Source: JB111 sp052093225
GTDB lineage: Bacteria; Actinomycetota; Actinomycetes; Actinomycetales; Actinomycetaceae
Length of the DNA stretch: 64,000 bases
Direction of reading: 5' to 3'
Assembly (NCBI GenBank): GCA_052093225.1
Contig: JBQDDG010000007.1
Coordinates: forward strand, 19,717 to 83,716
Shown here: piece by piece, positions 1 to 7,440 of the stretch
Position numbering within the stretch: position 1 is the first letter of the stretch
Layout of the letters: each line of letters opens with the position of its first letter
The notes under the pieces: model-generated
The model's input: only the letters and a program-made list of their open reading frames with translations
Database searches by the model: none
What the model was told of the DNA's origin: nothing
Program-made: the position numbers and the translations under genes

Positions 1-1767
1 GGCCGCAAGCCCGTCATCGCGGTGGCGAACTCCTTCACCGAGTTCGTCCCCGGCCACACGCACCTCGCTCCGGTGGGCCGCATCGTCTCGGAGGCGATCC
101 AGGAGGCCGGCGGCATCGCGCGGGAGTTCAACACGATCGCGGTGGACGACGGCATCGCGATGGGCCACGACGGGATGCTCTACTCGCTGCCGTCGCGCGA
201 CCTCATCGCCGACTCGGTCGAGTACATGGTCAACGCGCACTGCGCCGACGCCCTGGTGTGCATCTCCAACTGCGACAAGATCACCCCCGGCATGCTGCTG
301 GCCGCCCTGCGGCTCGACGTCCCCACGGTGTTCGTCTCGGGCGGACCGATGGAGTCCGGCCGGGCCACGCTCGTCGACGGCACCGTGCGCACCCTCGACC
401 TCGTCGACGCCATGTCCGAGGCCGTCAACGACGGCGTCTCGGACGCGGACATGCTGCGCATCGAGGAGGCCGCCTGCCCCACCTGCGGCTCCTGCTCGGG
501 GATGTTCACCGCCAACTCGATGAACTGCCTCACCGAGGCCATGGGGCTCTCGCTGCCCGGCAACGGCTCGGTCCTGGCCACGCACACTGCGCGCCGCGAC
601 CTCTACGAGAACGCGGGCTCGCTGATCGTCGACATCACCCGCCGCTACTACGAGGAGGACGACGACTCGGTCCTCCCGCTGAGCATCGCCACCCCCGCCG
701 CCTTCGGCAACGCGATGGCCCTGGACATCGCCATGGGCGGGTCCACCAACACGATCCTCCACCTCCTCGCCGCCGCCCACGAGGCGGGTGTCCAGTTCGG
801 GCTCGACGAGATCGACGAGGTCTCGCGCCGCGTCCCCTGCCTGGCCAAGGTGGCCCCCAACGTCGCCGACGGCCGCACCTACTACATGGAGGACGTCCAC
901 CGCGCCGGGGGCATCCCCGCGCTGCTCGGCGAGCTGCGGCGTGCCGGGCTGCTGGACGAGGACGTGCACACCGTGCACGCGCGCACCCTCGGCGACTGGC
1001 TCGACGAGTGGGACGTCCGCGGCGGCCGCGCGAGCGAGGCGGCGACCGAGCTGTGGCACGCGGCCCCCGGCGGGCGCCGCTCGTCGACCGCCTTCTCGCA
1101 GTCGGAGCGCTGGGAGAGCCTGGACACCGATGACACCCACGGCTGCATCCGCTCGTTCGCCCACGCGTACTCCGAGGACGGCGGGCTCGGCGTCCTGCGG
1201 GGCAACATCGCCGTCGACGGCGCAGTGGTGAAGACCGCCGGCGTCGACGAGTCGATCTGGACGTTCTCCGGTCCGGCCCTCGTCTGCGAGTCGCAGGAGG
1301 AGGCGGTCCAGCGGATCCTTGCCAAGGAGGTGAGCGAGGGCGACGTCGTCGTCATCCGCTACGAGGGCCCCAAGGGCGGGCCGGGCATGCAGGAGATGCT
1401 CTACCCGACCTCCTACCTCAAGGGTCGCGGCCTCGGGAAGGCGTGCGCCCTCATTACGGACGGCCGGTTCTCCGGCGGCACGTCCGGCCTGTCGATCGGG
1501 CACGTCTCGCCCGAGGCCGCGGCCGGCGGCGTCATCGCGCTGGTCGAGGAGGGGGACACGGTCTCGATCGACATCCCGCGGCGCAGCCTCCGTCTCGAGG
1601 TCGACGACGCCGAGCTGGAGCGCCGCCGCGCCGCCCTCGAGGCGGGCGGGGGGTACCGGCCGAAGGAGCAGCGTCCCCGGAAGGTGACGCCCGCGCTGCG
1701 CGCATACGCGGCGTTCGCCCAGTCCGCGGACAAGGGCGCGGTCCGTCTCGTGCCGGAGATCGACTGA
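1..1767 (+). CDS. ilvD: Dihydroxy-acid dehydratase, 5' end cut by window
   Basis: Dehydrates 2,3-dihydroxy-3-methylbutanoate and its pentanoate homologue to the keto acids of valine, leucine and isoleucine synthesis; a cytosolic Fe-S enzyme. The reading frame is open from base 1 (GRKPVIAVANSFTEF), so the GTG at 22 is internal and the start lies upstream. Family motifs are clear: FVPGHTHL, CISNCDKITPGM with cluster cysteines, CPTCGSCSGM, GGSTNT, and near the end DGRFSGGTSG. The visible 588 residues suggest that only a few dozen N-terminal residues are missing. tsaD follows 53 bases later with its own promoter. Identification is secure. Confidence 0.97.
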   Translation, partial: GRKPVIAVANSFTEFVPGHTHLAPVGRIVSEAIQEAGGIAREFNTIAVDDGIAMGHDGMLYSLPSRDLIADSVEYMVNAHCADALVCISNCDKITPGMLLAALRLDVPTVFVSGGPMESGRATLVDGTVRTLDLVDAMSEAVNDGVSDADMLRIEEAACPTCGSCSGMFTANSMNCLTEAMGLSLPGNGSVLATHTARRDLYENAGSLIVDITRRYYEEDDDSVLPLSIATPAAFGNAMALDIAMGGSTNTILHLLAAAHEAGVQFGLDEIDEVSRRVPCLAKVAPNVADGRTYYMEDVHRAGGIPALLGELRRAGLLDEDVHTVHARTLGDWLDEWDVRGGRASEAATELWHAAPGGRRSSTAFSQSERWESLDTDDTHGCIRSFAHAYSEDGGLGVLRGNIAVDGAVVKTAGVDESIWTFSGPALVCESQEEAVQRILAKEVSEGDVVVIRYEGPKGGPGMQEMLYPTSYLKGRGLGKACALITDGRFSGGTSGLSIGHVSPEAAAGGVIALVEEGDTVSIDIPRRSLRLEVDDAELERRRAALEAGGGYRPKEQRPRKVTPALRAYAAFAQSADKGAVRLVPEID

Positions 1768-1808
1768 CGGCCGCCACCGGGGCCCGACGCCGGACGGGTC
1801 CCGGCGCG

Positions 1809-1814
1809 TACGAT
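1809..1814 (+). promoter_or_regulatory. Leaderless -10 box of tsaD
   Basis: TACGAT ends six bases before the GTG at 1821, and no ribosome binding site precedes that GTG. The spacing places the transcript start at or next to the start codon. Confidence 0.6.
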
Positions 1815-1820
1815 CCGTCG

Positions 1821-2864
1821 GTGACCTCACCGCTCGTCCTCGGCATCGAGACCTCCTGCGACGAGACCGGCGTCGCCCTGGTCCGCGGCACCGAGCTCGT
1901 CGCCGACGTCACCGCGTCCTCGATGGACGACCACGCCCGATTCGGCGGGATCATCCCCGAGATCGCCTCGCGCGCCCACCTCGAGGCCTTCGGTCCGACC
2001 CTCGACGCCGCCCTCGAGCGGGCGGACGTCGACCTCGCCCAGGTGGACGCGATCGCCGTCACCGCGGGCCCCGGCCTCGTCGGCTCGCTCACCGTGGGCG
2101 TGGCCGCCGCGAAGGCGCTGGCCCTCTCGGCCGGCATGCCCCTGTACGGCGTCAACCACGTCATCGGGCACGCCGCCGTCGACGCCCTCGTGCACGGCCC
2201 GGTCCCCGCGCGCTCGGTCGCGCTGGTCGTCTCCGGCGGGCACACGTCACTGCTCGCGGTCGGCGAGGGCATCACCGACGTCACCATGCTCGGCGAGACC
2301 CTCGACGACGCGGCGGGGGAGGCCTTCGACAAGGTCGGTCGCCTCCTCGGCCTGCCCTACCCCGGCGGCCCGCACGTCGACCGGCTCGCCGCCACCGGCG
2401 ACCGCGGCGCCATCCGTTTCCCGCGCGGCCTGACCGCGCCCAAGGACCGGGAACGGCACGCATACAACTTCTCCTTCTCCGGCCTGAAGACGGCCGTGGC
2501 CCGGGACCTCGAGGCCCGCACGTCGCGCGGCGAAGAGATCCCCGCCGCCGACGTCGCCGCCGGCTTCTCGGAGGCCGTCGCCGACGTGCTGGCCACCAAG
2601 GCGCTGCGCGCCTGCGCCGACCGGGGTGCGGACACCCTCGTGGTCGGCGGCGGGTTCTCCGCCAACTCCCGGCTGCGCGAGCTGCTCGCCGAGCGCGGCA
2701 CTGAGGCCGGGATCGACGTCCGCATCCCGCCCATCAGGTTCTGCACCGACAACGGCGCGATGATCGCCGCCCTCGGGAGCGCCGTCGTCGAGGCCGGGCT
2801 GCCGCCGTCGGACCTGGGCTTCGGGGTGGACTCGGCCATGCCGACGACGACGGTCCGGGTCTGA
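1821..2864 (+). CDS. tsaD: tRNA N6-threonylcarbamoyladenosine transferase TsaD
   Basis: Transfers the threonylcarbamoyl group to A37 of ANN-decoding tRNAs, working with TsaB and TsaE. The 347 residues match the usual family size. The N-terminal ASKHA motif GIETSCDETGVA, the metal-binding HVIGH (His113 and His117), the loop SGGHTSL and the C-terminal CTDNGAMIA are all present. The GTG start at 1821 is chosen because the protein then begins just before the first beta strand and a -10 box lies six bases upstream. tsaD close to groES and whiB is a common actinobacterial order. Confidence 0.96.
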   Translation: MTSPLVLGIETSCDETGVALVRGTELVADVTASSMDDHARFGGIIPEIASRAHLEAFGPTLDAALERADVDLAQVDAIAVTAGPGLVGSLTVGVAAAKALALSAGMPLYGVNHVIGHAAVDALVHGPVPARSVALVVSGGHTSLLAVGEGITDVTMLGETLDDAAGEAFDKVGRLLGLPYPGGPHVDRLAATGDRGAIRFPRGLTAPKDRERHAYNFSFSGLKTAVARDLEARTSRGEEIPAADVAAGFSEAVADVLATKALRACADRGADTLVVGGGFSANSRLRELLAERGTEAGIDVRIPPIRFCTDNGAMIAALGSAVVEAGLPPSDLGFGVDSAMPTTTVRV

Positions 2865-2975
2865 CGTCCCAGCGTGGGGCGGGGCGCCGCCTCGTGCTGG
2901 TGCCGCACCTCACCTGCCGGTAGGTTGTCGACCGCACGACGGCGCCGGGGCCGTCCCGGACGGAGGAGGACCGCA

Positions 2976-3080
2976 GTGTCCGCCAGCACTTTCGGTGTCG
3001 CCGCAGGCGAGCCGTCCGTCGGTGCGCCGACGCTCGCCGGCCGCGCCCGCCCGGCTCGTGCGGCGTCGGTGACCGGTTGA
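2976..3080 (+). CDS. Small upstream ORF (34 aa), possible leader peptide
   Basis: A 34-codon frame starts with GTG at 2976 behind a strong GGAGGAGG ribosome binding site (2962-2969) and a -10 box TAGGTT at 2921. Its TGA stop (3078-3080) overlaps the TTG start of the next gene in the string TTGA. The peptide is Ala/Gly-rich with no recognisable domain. The arrangement suggests translational coupling of a leader to the membrane gene. The alternative is that the downstream protein is extended by an undetected frameshift. Existence as a translated unit is plausible but unproven. Confidence 0.4.
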   Translation: MSASTFGVAAGEPSVGAPTLAGRARPARAASVTG

Positions 3081-3796
3081 ACCCCGCTGCAGCCGCGCGA
3101 CGCGGGTCCTCGCGGGTCGACGTGCTGCTCGTCCTCCGCGCTGCGACGGCGGTGCTGATCCTCGCGGCCGTCGTCGGACAGCTCGTCGTGAGCGTGGCCT
3201 TCTGGACCGGGCGCGGCGACGAGTCCCTGGCCCTCGACGTCGTCAACTTCCTCAGCTTCTTCACCGTCGAGTCCAACCTGCTCGCGGCACTGGCGCTCGC
3301 CCTGCTCGTGCTCACCGGGCTGCGGGGGACCCGCGGCGGCCGGCGTCTCGACGTCCTGGTGCTCTGCGCGACCACGTACATGGTCGTGACCGGCGTCGTC
3401 TACAACGCCGTCCTGCGCGGCATCGAGCTGCCTCAGGGTGCGACGCTGGGTTGGTCGAACGAGGTGCTGCACCTCGTCGGCCCGCTGTGGATGCTCGTCG
3501 ACTGGCTGGTCAGCGCGAAGGACCGTGACGTGCGCCACCGGGACGTGTGGGCGGTCGTCGCCTTCCCGATCCTCTGGCTGGTCTACACGCTCGTGCGCGG
3601 GCCGATCACGCCGGACGTGGCGACCGGGGACGGTTCCTGGTACCCGTACCCGTTCCTCGACCCGGCGACCCACGACAACGGCTACGTCGGGGTGGCGCTC
3701 ATGTGCGTCGTCGTCGCCGCCGTCGTGGTCGGCGGTGCACTGGCCCTCGTCGCCGTCGCTCGCGCGGGCCGGCGCCGGCGAGCCTTGCACACCTAG
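3077..3796 (+). CDS. Pr6Pr family membrane protein
   Basis: A 239-residue integral membrane protein with about six hydrophobic segments. It resembles the Pr6Pr family (six-helix proteins distantly like FAR-17a/AIG1) through the conserved FFTVESNLL in the second helix, the HLVGPLWML histidine helix, and WYPYPFLDP with GY before the last helix. The function of bacterial members is not established. The TTG at 3077 has no ribosome binding site of its own but overlaps the stop of the small upstream ORF. Its TAG stop lies in a CTAG palindrome shared with the stop of the converging gene. Confidence 0.7.
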   Translation: MNPAAAARRGSSRVDVLLVLRAATAVLILAAVVGQLVVSVAFWTGRGDESLALDVVNFLSFFTVESNLLAALALALLVLTGLRGTRGGRRLDVLVLCATTYMVVTGVVYNAVLRGIELPQGATLGWSNEVLHLVGPLWMLVDWLVSAKDRDVRHRDVWAVVAFPILWLVYTLVRGPITPDVATGDGSWYPYPFLDPATHDNGYVGVALMCVVVAAVVVGGALALVAVARAGRRRRALHT

Positions 3797-4929
3797 GTGA
3801 CGGGCCGGCCTGCTCCGGCCGTCAGCTCGGCCGCGAGCCTCAGCGGCACGGCGTCCCATCCGTCGGCGGCCGCCCAGGAGCGCTGGCGCTCGTAGGAGGC
3901 GCCGGTGTCGAGGATGCGCCCCACGAGGGCGAGCTCGTCCGTGCAACCGAGGCGCTCGGCGGTCGGGGCGAGGTCGGCCATCAGCGCGCGGACGGCGTCG
4001 CGGGCATCGAGGGAGCCGCCCTCGGTGTCGGTGACGAAGGTCGTGCCGAGACCGAAGCGTGCGGCGCGCCAGCGGTTCTCGGCGGTGAGCCAGCGGGGGA
4101 GCGTCGCCGGGTGCTCGCCGGCGTCGAGGCGCTCCGAGAGCGAGTCCACGAGGCAGACGGTGAGCGCCGTGAGCGCGGCGACCTCGTCGAGGGTGGGCGG
4201 GGAGTCGCAGACGCGGGACTCGACCGTGCCGAACTGCGTCGGCCGCACGTCCCAGCGGGTCTCGGTGCGCCGGGCGATGACGTCGGCGGCGAGGAGCTGC
4301 TCGACGACCGTCTCGTACTCCTCCCACGTGCGCATGACGTCCGGCAGGCCCGCCGTGGGGAGCTGCTGGAACATCATCGTGCGGTTGGACGCGTACCCGG
4401 TCCCCGTGCCGCGCCACGCCGGTGAGGCGCCCGAGAGCGCAAGGAGCGGTCCGATCGCGTCGAGGAGGCCGCGCATGATCGGCAGGGCCTTGTCCCGCCG
4501 CTCCACCCCGACGTGGACGTGGAGCCCGTAGATGAGCATCTCGCGGCCCCACCAGCCCGTGCGCTCCAGCAGCCGCTCGTAACCCTCGGCGGTCGGCTGG
4601 GCCTGGGGGTCGGCGCTCGGGTGGGTGCCGCCGCCCGCGAGGACGAGCCCGCGCCGCTCCGCGGCCTCGACGAGCTCGGCGAGGACCTCGCGGACCTCGG
4701 CGACCGCGGAGCCGACGCTGTCGTGGACCCCCGTGACGATCTCGACCGTGTTGGCGAGCAGCTCGTGCGCCAGCCGGGGGTGCGGCGCGCCGCCGAGGGA
4801 GCGCAGGTCGTCGATGAGCTCGAGGCCGTCGCTGCGCAGCTCGCCCGTGGTCGCGTCGAGCACCTGGAGCTCCCACTCGACGCCGAGCGTCGAGCGCTCC
4901 GAGGAACCGAAATCGACGGGCACAGCCAT
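3793..4929 (-). CDS. YbdK-type carboxylate-amine ligase (glutamate-cysteine ligase 2 family)
   Basis: A 378-residue member of the GCS2/YbdK family: ATP-dependent carboxylate-amine ligases with weak glutamate-cysteine ligase activity in E. coli YbdK. Visible motifs are STLGVEWELQVLD near the N terminus (the glutamate/ATP site), GGGTHPSADP, and GLHVHVGV. The start is the ATG at 4929; an in-frame start 11 codons upstream would add a tail before the conserved VDFGSSERSTLG. The true substrate in this organism is unknown. The gene sits between unrelated genes and converges on the Pr6Pr gene with overlapping stops. Confidence 0.85.
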   Translation of the reverse strand: MAVPVDFGSSERSTLGVEWELQVLDATTGELRSDGLELIDDLRSLGGAPHPRLAHELLANTVEIVTGVHDSVGSAVAEVREVLAELVEAAERRGLVLAGGGTHPSADPQAQPTAEGYERLLERTGWWGREMLIYGLHVHVGVERRDKALPIMRGLLDAIGPLLALSGASPAWRGTGTGYASNRTMMFQQLPTAGLPDVMRTWEEYETVVEQLLAADVIARRTETRWDVRPTQFGTVESRVCDSPPTLDEVAALTALTVCLVDSLSERLDAGEHPATLPRWLTAENRWRAARFGLGTTFVTDTEGGSLDARDAVRALMADLAPTAERLGCTDELALVGRILDTGASYERQRSWAAADGWDAVPLRLAAELTAGAGRPVT

Positions 4930-4986
4930 ATTCTGCCCCGAGGCCTCCGCTCCCACGTGCACCGGGCGCCCCCGTCCCGCTCCGTG

Positions 4987-6255
4987 TCAGGGCCGGGCCG
5001 CGGGCGGCTCCTCGTCCCCGGCCCCCGTCCCGGCATCGACGGCGGCGGCCACCGGCTCGACGAGCAGGGCCACGTGCCGACCCTGTGCCCGCGTGAGCAC
5101 GAGCGTGGCCCGGTTCGGCCCCTTCGGCCGGATCCTGCGGTGAAGCGTGCCGACGTCCACCCCGGAGCCGCGCTGCTTGATCGTCAGGTCGCCGATCCTG
5201 CGCCGGGCGACCTCGCGGGCGAGGCTCCTGGCACTCGCGTCGAGCTCCTCGAGCACGCGGTAGGACCGCGCGAACGGCGAGTGCGCGGGGGCGTCGGAGG
5301 TGAGGTAGGCGATCCGCTCCGACACCACGCCGGCACCGGTCCTGCGCCCCAGCTCGGCGACGAGCCCCGCCCGGATGACGGCGCCGTCGGGCTCGTGGAG
5401 GAACTCGCCGAGCGCGGCGACCGGGGCCTCCTCGTGCGGCTGCGACGGCGGGAGCGGACCGCCGCCCTCCGGGGCGAGCAGGTGGGCCCGCTCGCCGAGC
5501 ACCACGAGTGCCGACCGCCCGGGGCCCTCCGGCGCCGCGTCCCCGAACCAGAGCGCCGCCTCGACCACCTCGCGGTCGACGGAGACCCACTGGGCGTGTG
5601 CGTCGTCGGGGATCCGCGCGAGCTCGATCCCGGGGGCGACCTTGATGCCGGCCGCGCGCACGCGGCGGGCCCGGTCGACGACGTCGGCGAGCGGCGGGCC
5701 CCAGCTCTCCGGGTCGGAAAGGCGCCGTCCTGCGGCGTCCCGCCGGGCCGGGTCCGCCCAGAGGGCGTCCGCCCCGGCGGCCTCCAGGTCGAAGCCGAGG
5801 GCGTCGCCCTCGACGACCCGCGCGTCGTCGAACGGGCCGAGGTTCGCCGCGGCGAACGTGGCGGTGACCGGGTCCTGCTCGACGCCGATGACCCCGGTAC
5901 CGAGGCCGGCGACGGCGAGCGCGTCGAGCCCCAGACCGCAGCCGAGGTCCGCGACGCGTGCGACTCCGGCGCGCCGGAACCGGTCGGCGTGATGGGCGGC
6001 GACGACCGTGCGGGTGGCCTGCTCGAGGCCCGTCCGGGTGAGCAGGAGCAGGTCGGCGACGGGGCCGAGCCGGTCCGCGGCCTCGGCGCGCAGGCCGAGC
6101 TGGGTCAGGGCCGCCGAGGCGAGGTCGGGGTCCATGCCGTGCGCGCGCAGACGCTCGTTCATCCGCGCGGCGCCCTCGGGGGTGTAGGGCGGCAGGGCGG
6201 CGAGCATCGCGCGCCCCTCGGGCGAGGCGAGCAGCCGGGCGGTCGCGAGCTCCAT
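4987..6255 (-). CDS. THUMP-like class I SAM-dependent methyltransferase
   Basis: A 422-residue protein with a Rossmann methyltransferase core: motif I VADLGCGLGLDAL, the acidic strand-2 end GVEQDP, and WADPARRD at the catalytic motif IV position. The C-terminal part (GDLTIKQRGSGVDVGTLHRR) is the THUMP-like domain found in actinobacterial members and suggests an RNA substrate. The substrate is not known. The ATG at 6255 is preferred over an upstream in-frame start because MELATARLLASPEGR is the usual family beginning. The gene is 57 bases from the CIRCE element of the divergent groES. Confidence 0.82.
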   Translation of the reverse strand: MELATARLLASPEGRAMLAALPPYTPEGAARMNERLRAHGMDPDLASAALTQLGLRAEAADRLGPVADLLLLTRTGLEQATRTVVAAHHADRFRRAGVARVADLGCGLGLDALAVAGLGTGVIGVEQDPVTATFAAANLGPFDDARVVEGDALGFDLEAAGADALWADPARRDAAGRRLSDPESWGPPLADVVDRARRVRAAGIKVAPGIELARIPDDAHAQWVSVDREVVEAALWFGDAAPEGPGRSALVVLGERAHLLAPEGGGPLPPSQPHEEAPVAALGEFLHEPDGAVIRAGLVAELGRRTGAGVVSERIAYLTSDAPAHSPFARSYRVLEELDASARSLAREVARRRIGDLTIKQRGSGVDVGTLHRRIRPKGPNRATLVLTRAQGRHVALLVEPVAAAVDAGTGAGDEEPPAARP

Positions 6256-6312
6256 CCGCCCATCGTCGCAGCAGGAACCGCACCCTGTGCCCGGGAGAGG
6301 GGTGACCACAAT

Positions 6313-6339
6313 CTGGCACTCTGATTGCGCGAGTGCTAA
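6313..6339 (+). promoter_or_regulatory. CIRCE operator (HrcA site)
   Basis: CTGGCACTC, nine bases, GAGTGCTAA. The right arm matches the CIRCE consensus exactly and the left arm differs from TTAGCACTC at two bases. It overlaps the presumed groES core promoter, as expected for HrcA repression released by heat shock. Confidence 0.92.
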
Positions 6340-6354
6340 TCCTCGCCGTAGTGT
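6325..6354 (+). promoter_or_regulatory. groES promoter
   Basis: TTGCGC (6325-6330) and TAGTGT (6349-6354) are 18 bases apart, and the right CIRCE arm lies between them. The resulting leader is about 100 nt with AAGGTGAGG before the GTG start. Confidence 0.6.
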
Positions 6355-6458
6355 GGACCGTGGCGGCCTTGCCGACCACCCGACCCCCGCGACGGCGGGC
6401 GGACGTGCAAGGGCGACAGTCAGAGTTCCACTTCATACGTAGGAAGGTGAGGTCCGCA

Positions 6459-6755
6459 GTGTCGGTCTCCATCAAGCCGCTCGAGGACCGCGTGGTCGTC
6501 CAGACCCTCGAGGCCGAGCAGACCACCGCGTCCGGTCTCGTCATCCCGGACACCGCCAAGGAGAAGCCCCAGGAGGGCACCGTCGTGGCGGTCGGCCCGG
6601 GTCGTGTCGACGACAACGGCAACCGCGTCCCGCTCGACGTCGCCGTGGGCGACGTCGTCCTGTACTCCAAGTACGGCGGCACCGAGGTCAAGCACGACGG
6701 CGAGGACTACCTGGTCCTCTCCGCCCGCGACCTGCTGGCGGTCGTCGAGCGCTGA
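6459..6755 (+). CDS. groES: Co-chaperonin GroES
   Basis: The 10-kDa heptameric lid of the GroEL chaperonin. At 98 residues it has the exact family length, with the signature IKPLEDRVVVQ, the mobile loop TASGLVIPD and GDVVLYSKYGGTEV. The GTG start at 6459 is set by the ribosome binding site AAGGTGAGG and by alignment; a longer open frame upstream covers the leader. Unusually, no groEL follows: a perfect hairpin ends the transcript and the next gene is an antisense whiB. CIRCE upstream implies HrcA control. Confidence 0.97.
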   Translation: MSVSIKPLEDRVVVQTLEAEQTTASGLVIPDTAKEKPQEGTVVAVGPGRVDDNGNRVPLDVAVGDVVLYSKYGGTEVKHDGEDYLVLSARDLLAVVER

Positions 6756-6770
6756 CCCGCGCCCGAGCAC

Positions 6771-6812
6771 GCACGGACCCCCGCAGCCCTGATGGGCTGC
6801 GGGGGTCCGTGC
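6771..6812. terminator. Bidirectional terminator hairpin groES / whiB3
   Basis: A perfect 19-bp stem (6771-6789 with 6794-6812) with the tetraloop TGAT lies between two converging genes. There is no U tract, which is common in high-GC actinobacteria. Confidence 0.8.
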
Positions 6813-6916
6813 ATTGCTGGGGGCGGCGGGGCCGGTCGGGCGTGACCCGCCGACCGCCTGCGGCCGCGGCACGTGTGCGGCAGCTGACCGCCGGCAGCCG
6901 ACCGTGCCGCGGCGGG

Positions 6917-7219
6917 TCAGCCCGCCCGGGGCGCCGACCGGATGCTCGAGGCCCGCAGGGCGGCGGCGCGCTCGTCCTCGCTCATGCCGCCCCACACGCC
7001 GTACGGCTCGCGCACGGTGAGCGCATGGGTGCGGCACTGCTCGATGACCGGGCACTTCTCGCAGACGGCCTTGGCCGCGTCGTCCCGACGCCGCCGCACA
7101 CCGCCGCGCTCGCCCTCGGGGTGGAAGAACTGCTCGGGGTCCGCGCTGCGGCACGCACCATCGACCTGCCAGCTCCAGACGTCGAGCAGCGGTCCGGGAA
7201 GTCGGGACAGCTCAGCCAT
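6917..7219 (-). CDS. whiB3: WhiB3/WhiD-type Fe-S transcription regulator
   Basis: A 100-residue WhiB protein with the four cluster cysteines at 23, 53, 56 and 62 (C, then CxxCxxxxxC) and the GVWGG turn. The start LPGPLLDVWSWQVDGAC, FFHPEGERG and EPYGVWGG resemble mycobacterial WhiB3 / Streptomyces WhiD more than WhiB1 or WhiB2. Such proteins hold a [4Fe-4S] cluster, sense redox or NO, and act with the housekeeping sigma factor. The ATG at 7219 follows AGGAGGCCCCC. It is transcribed away from the MerR-like gene out of a shared palindromic promoter region. The subfamily is assigned from remembered sequences. Confidence 0.88.
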   Translation of the reverse strand: MAELSRLPGPLLDVWSWQVDGACRSADPEQFFHPEGERGGVRRRRDDAAKAVCEKCPVIEQCRTHALTVREPYGVWGGMSEDERAAALRASSIRSAPRAG

Positions 7220-7286
7220 GGGGGCCTCCTCCGGTTCGGTGGGACGAGGACGACTGCGCGGCCCCCGTCGTGCGTCACTGCTGCAC

Positions 7287-7392
7287 AGGTTATGGATTGC
7301 GCGAAAGTTGCGCAAGGGCATGGGTAGCGGCACACGCGTGACGCCTGGTCGCCGCGGACCCAAGTTGCGCAACTGGTCGACGCGCATAGGTT
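7287..7392. promoter_or_regulatory. Divergent whiB3 / merR promoters with matching palindromic -35 boxes
   Basis: Minus strand: TTGCGC (7315-7310), 17 bases, TAACCT (7292-7287). Plus strand: TTGCGC (7365-7370), 16 bases, TAGGTT (7387-7392). Both -35 boxes lie in copies of the palindrome AGTTGCGCAA(CT) at 7306-7315 and 7363-7374, 57 bases apart, which could be operators for one regulator. Confidence 0.6.
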
Positions 7393-7440
7393 GGAGTCGG
7401 CCCGCGTTGCCGATGACGACCGACGAAAGGACTATGGAGC

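Noticed and set aside
3793..3796. Shared CTAG palindrome giving stop codons to both converging genes.
   Set aside because: Real, but such overlaps of TAG stops are expected now and then by chance in dense genomes; not scored as a finding.
2357..6691. A 1444-codon open frame on the minus strand across tsaD, YbdK and the methyltransferase.
   Set aside because: Its translation is Arg/Pro/Ala-rich with no domain and it lies out of frame over well-identified genes; a high-GC shadow frame.
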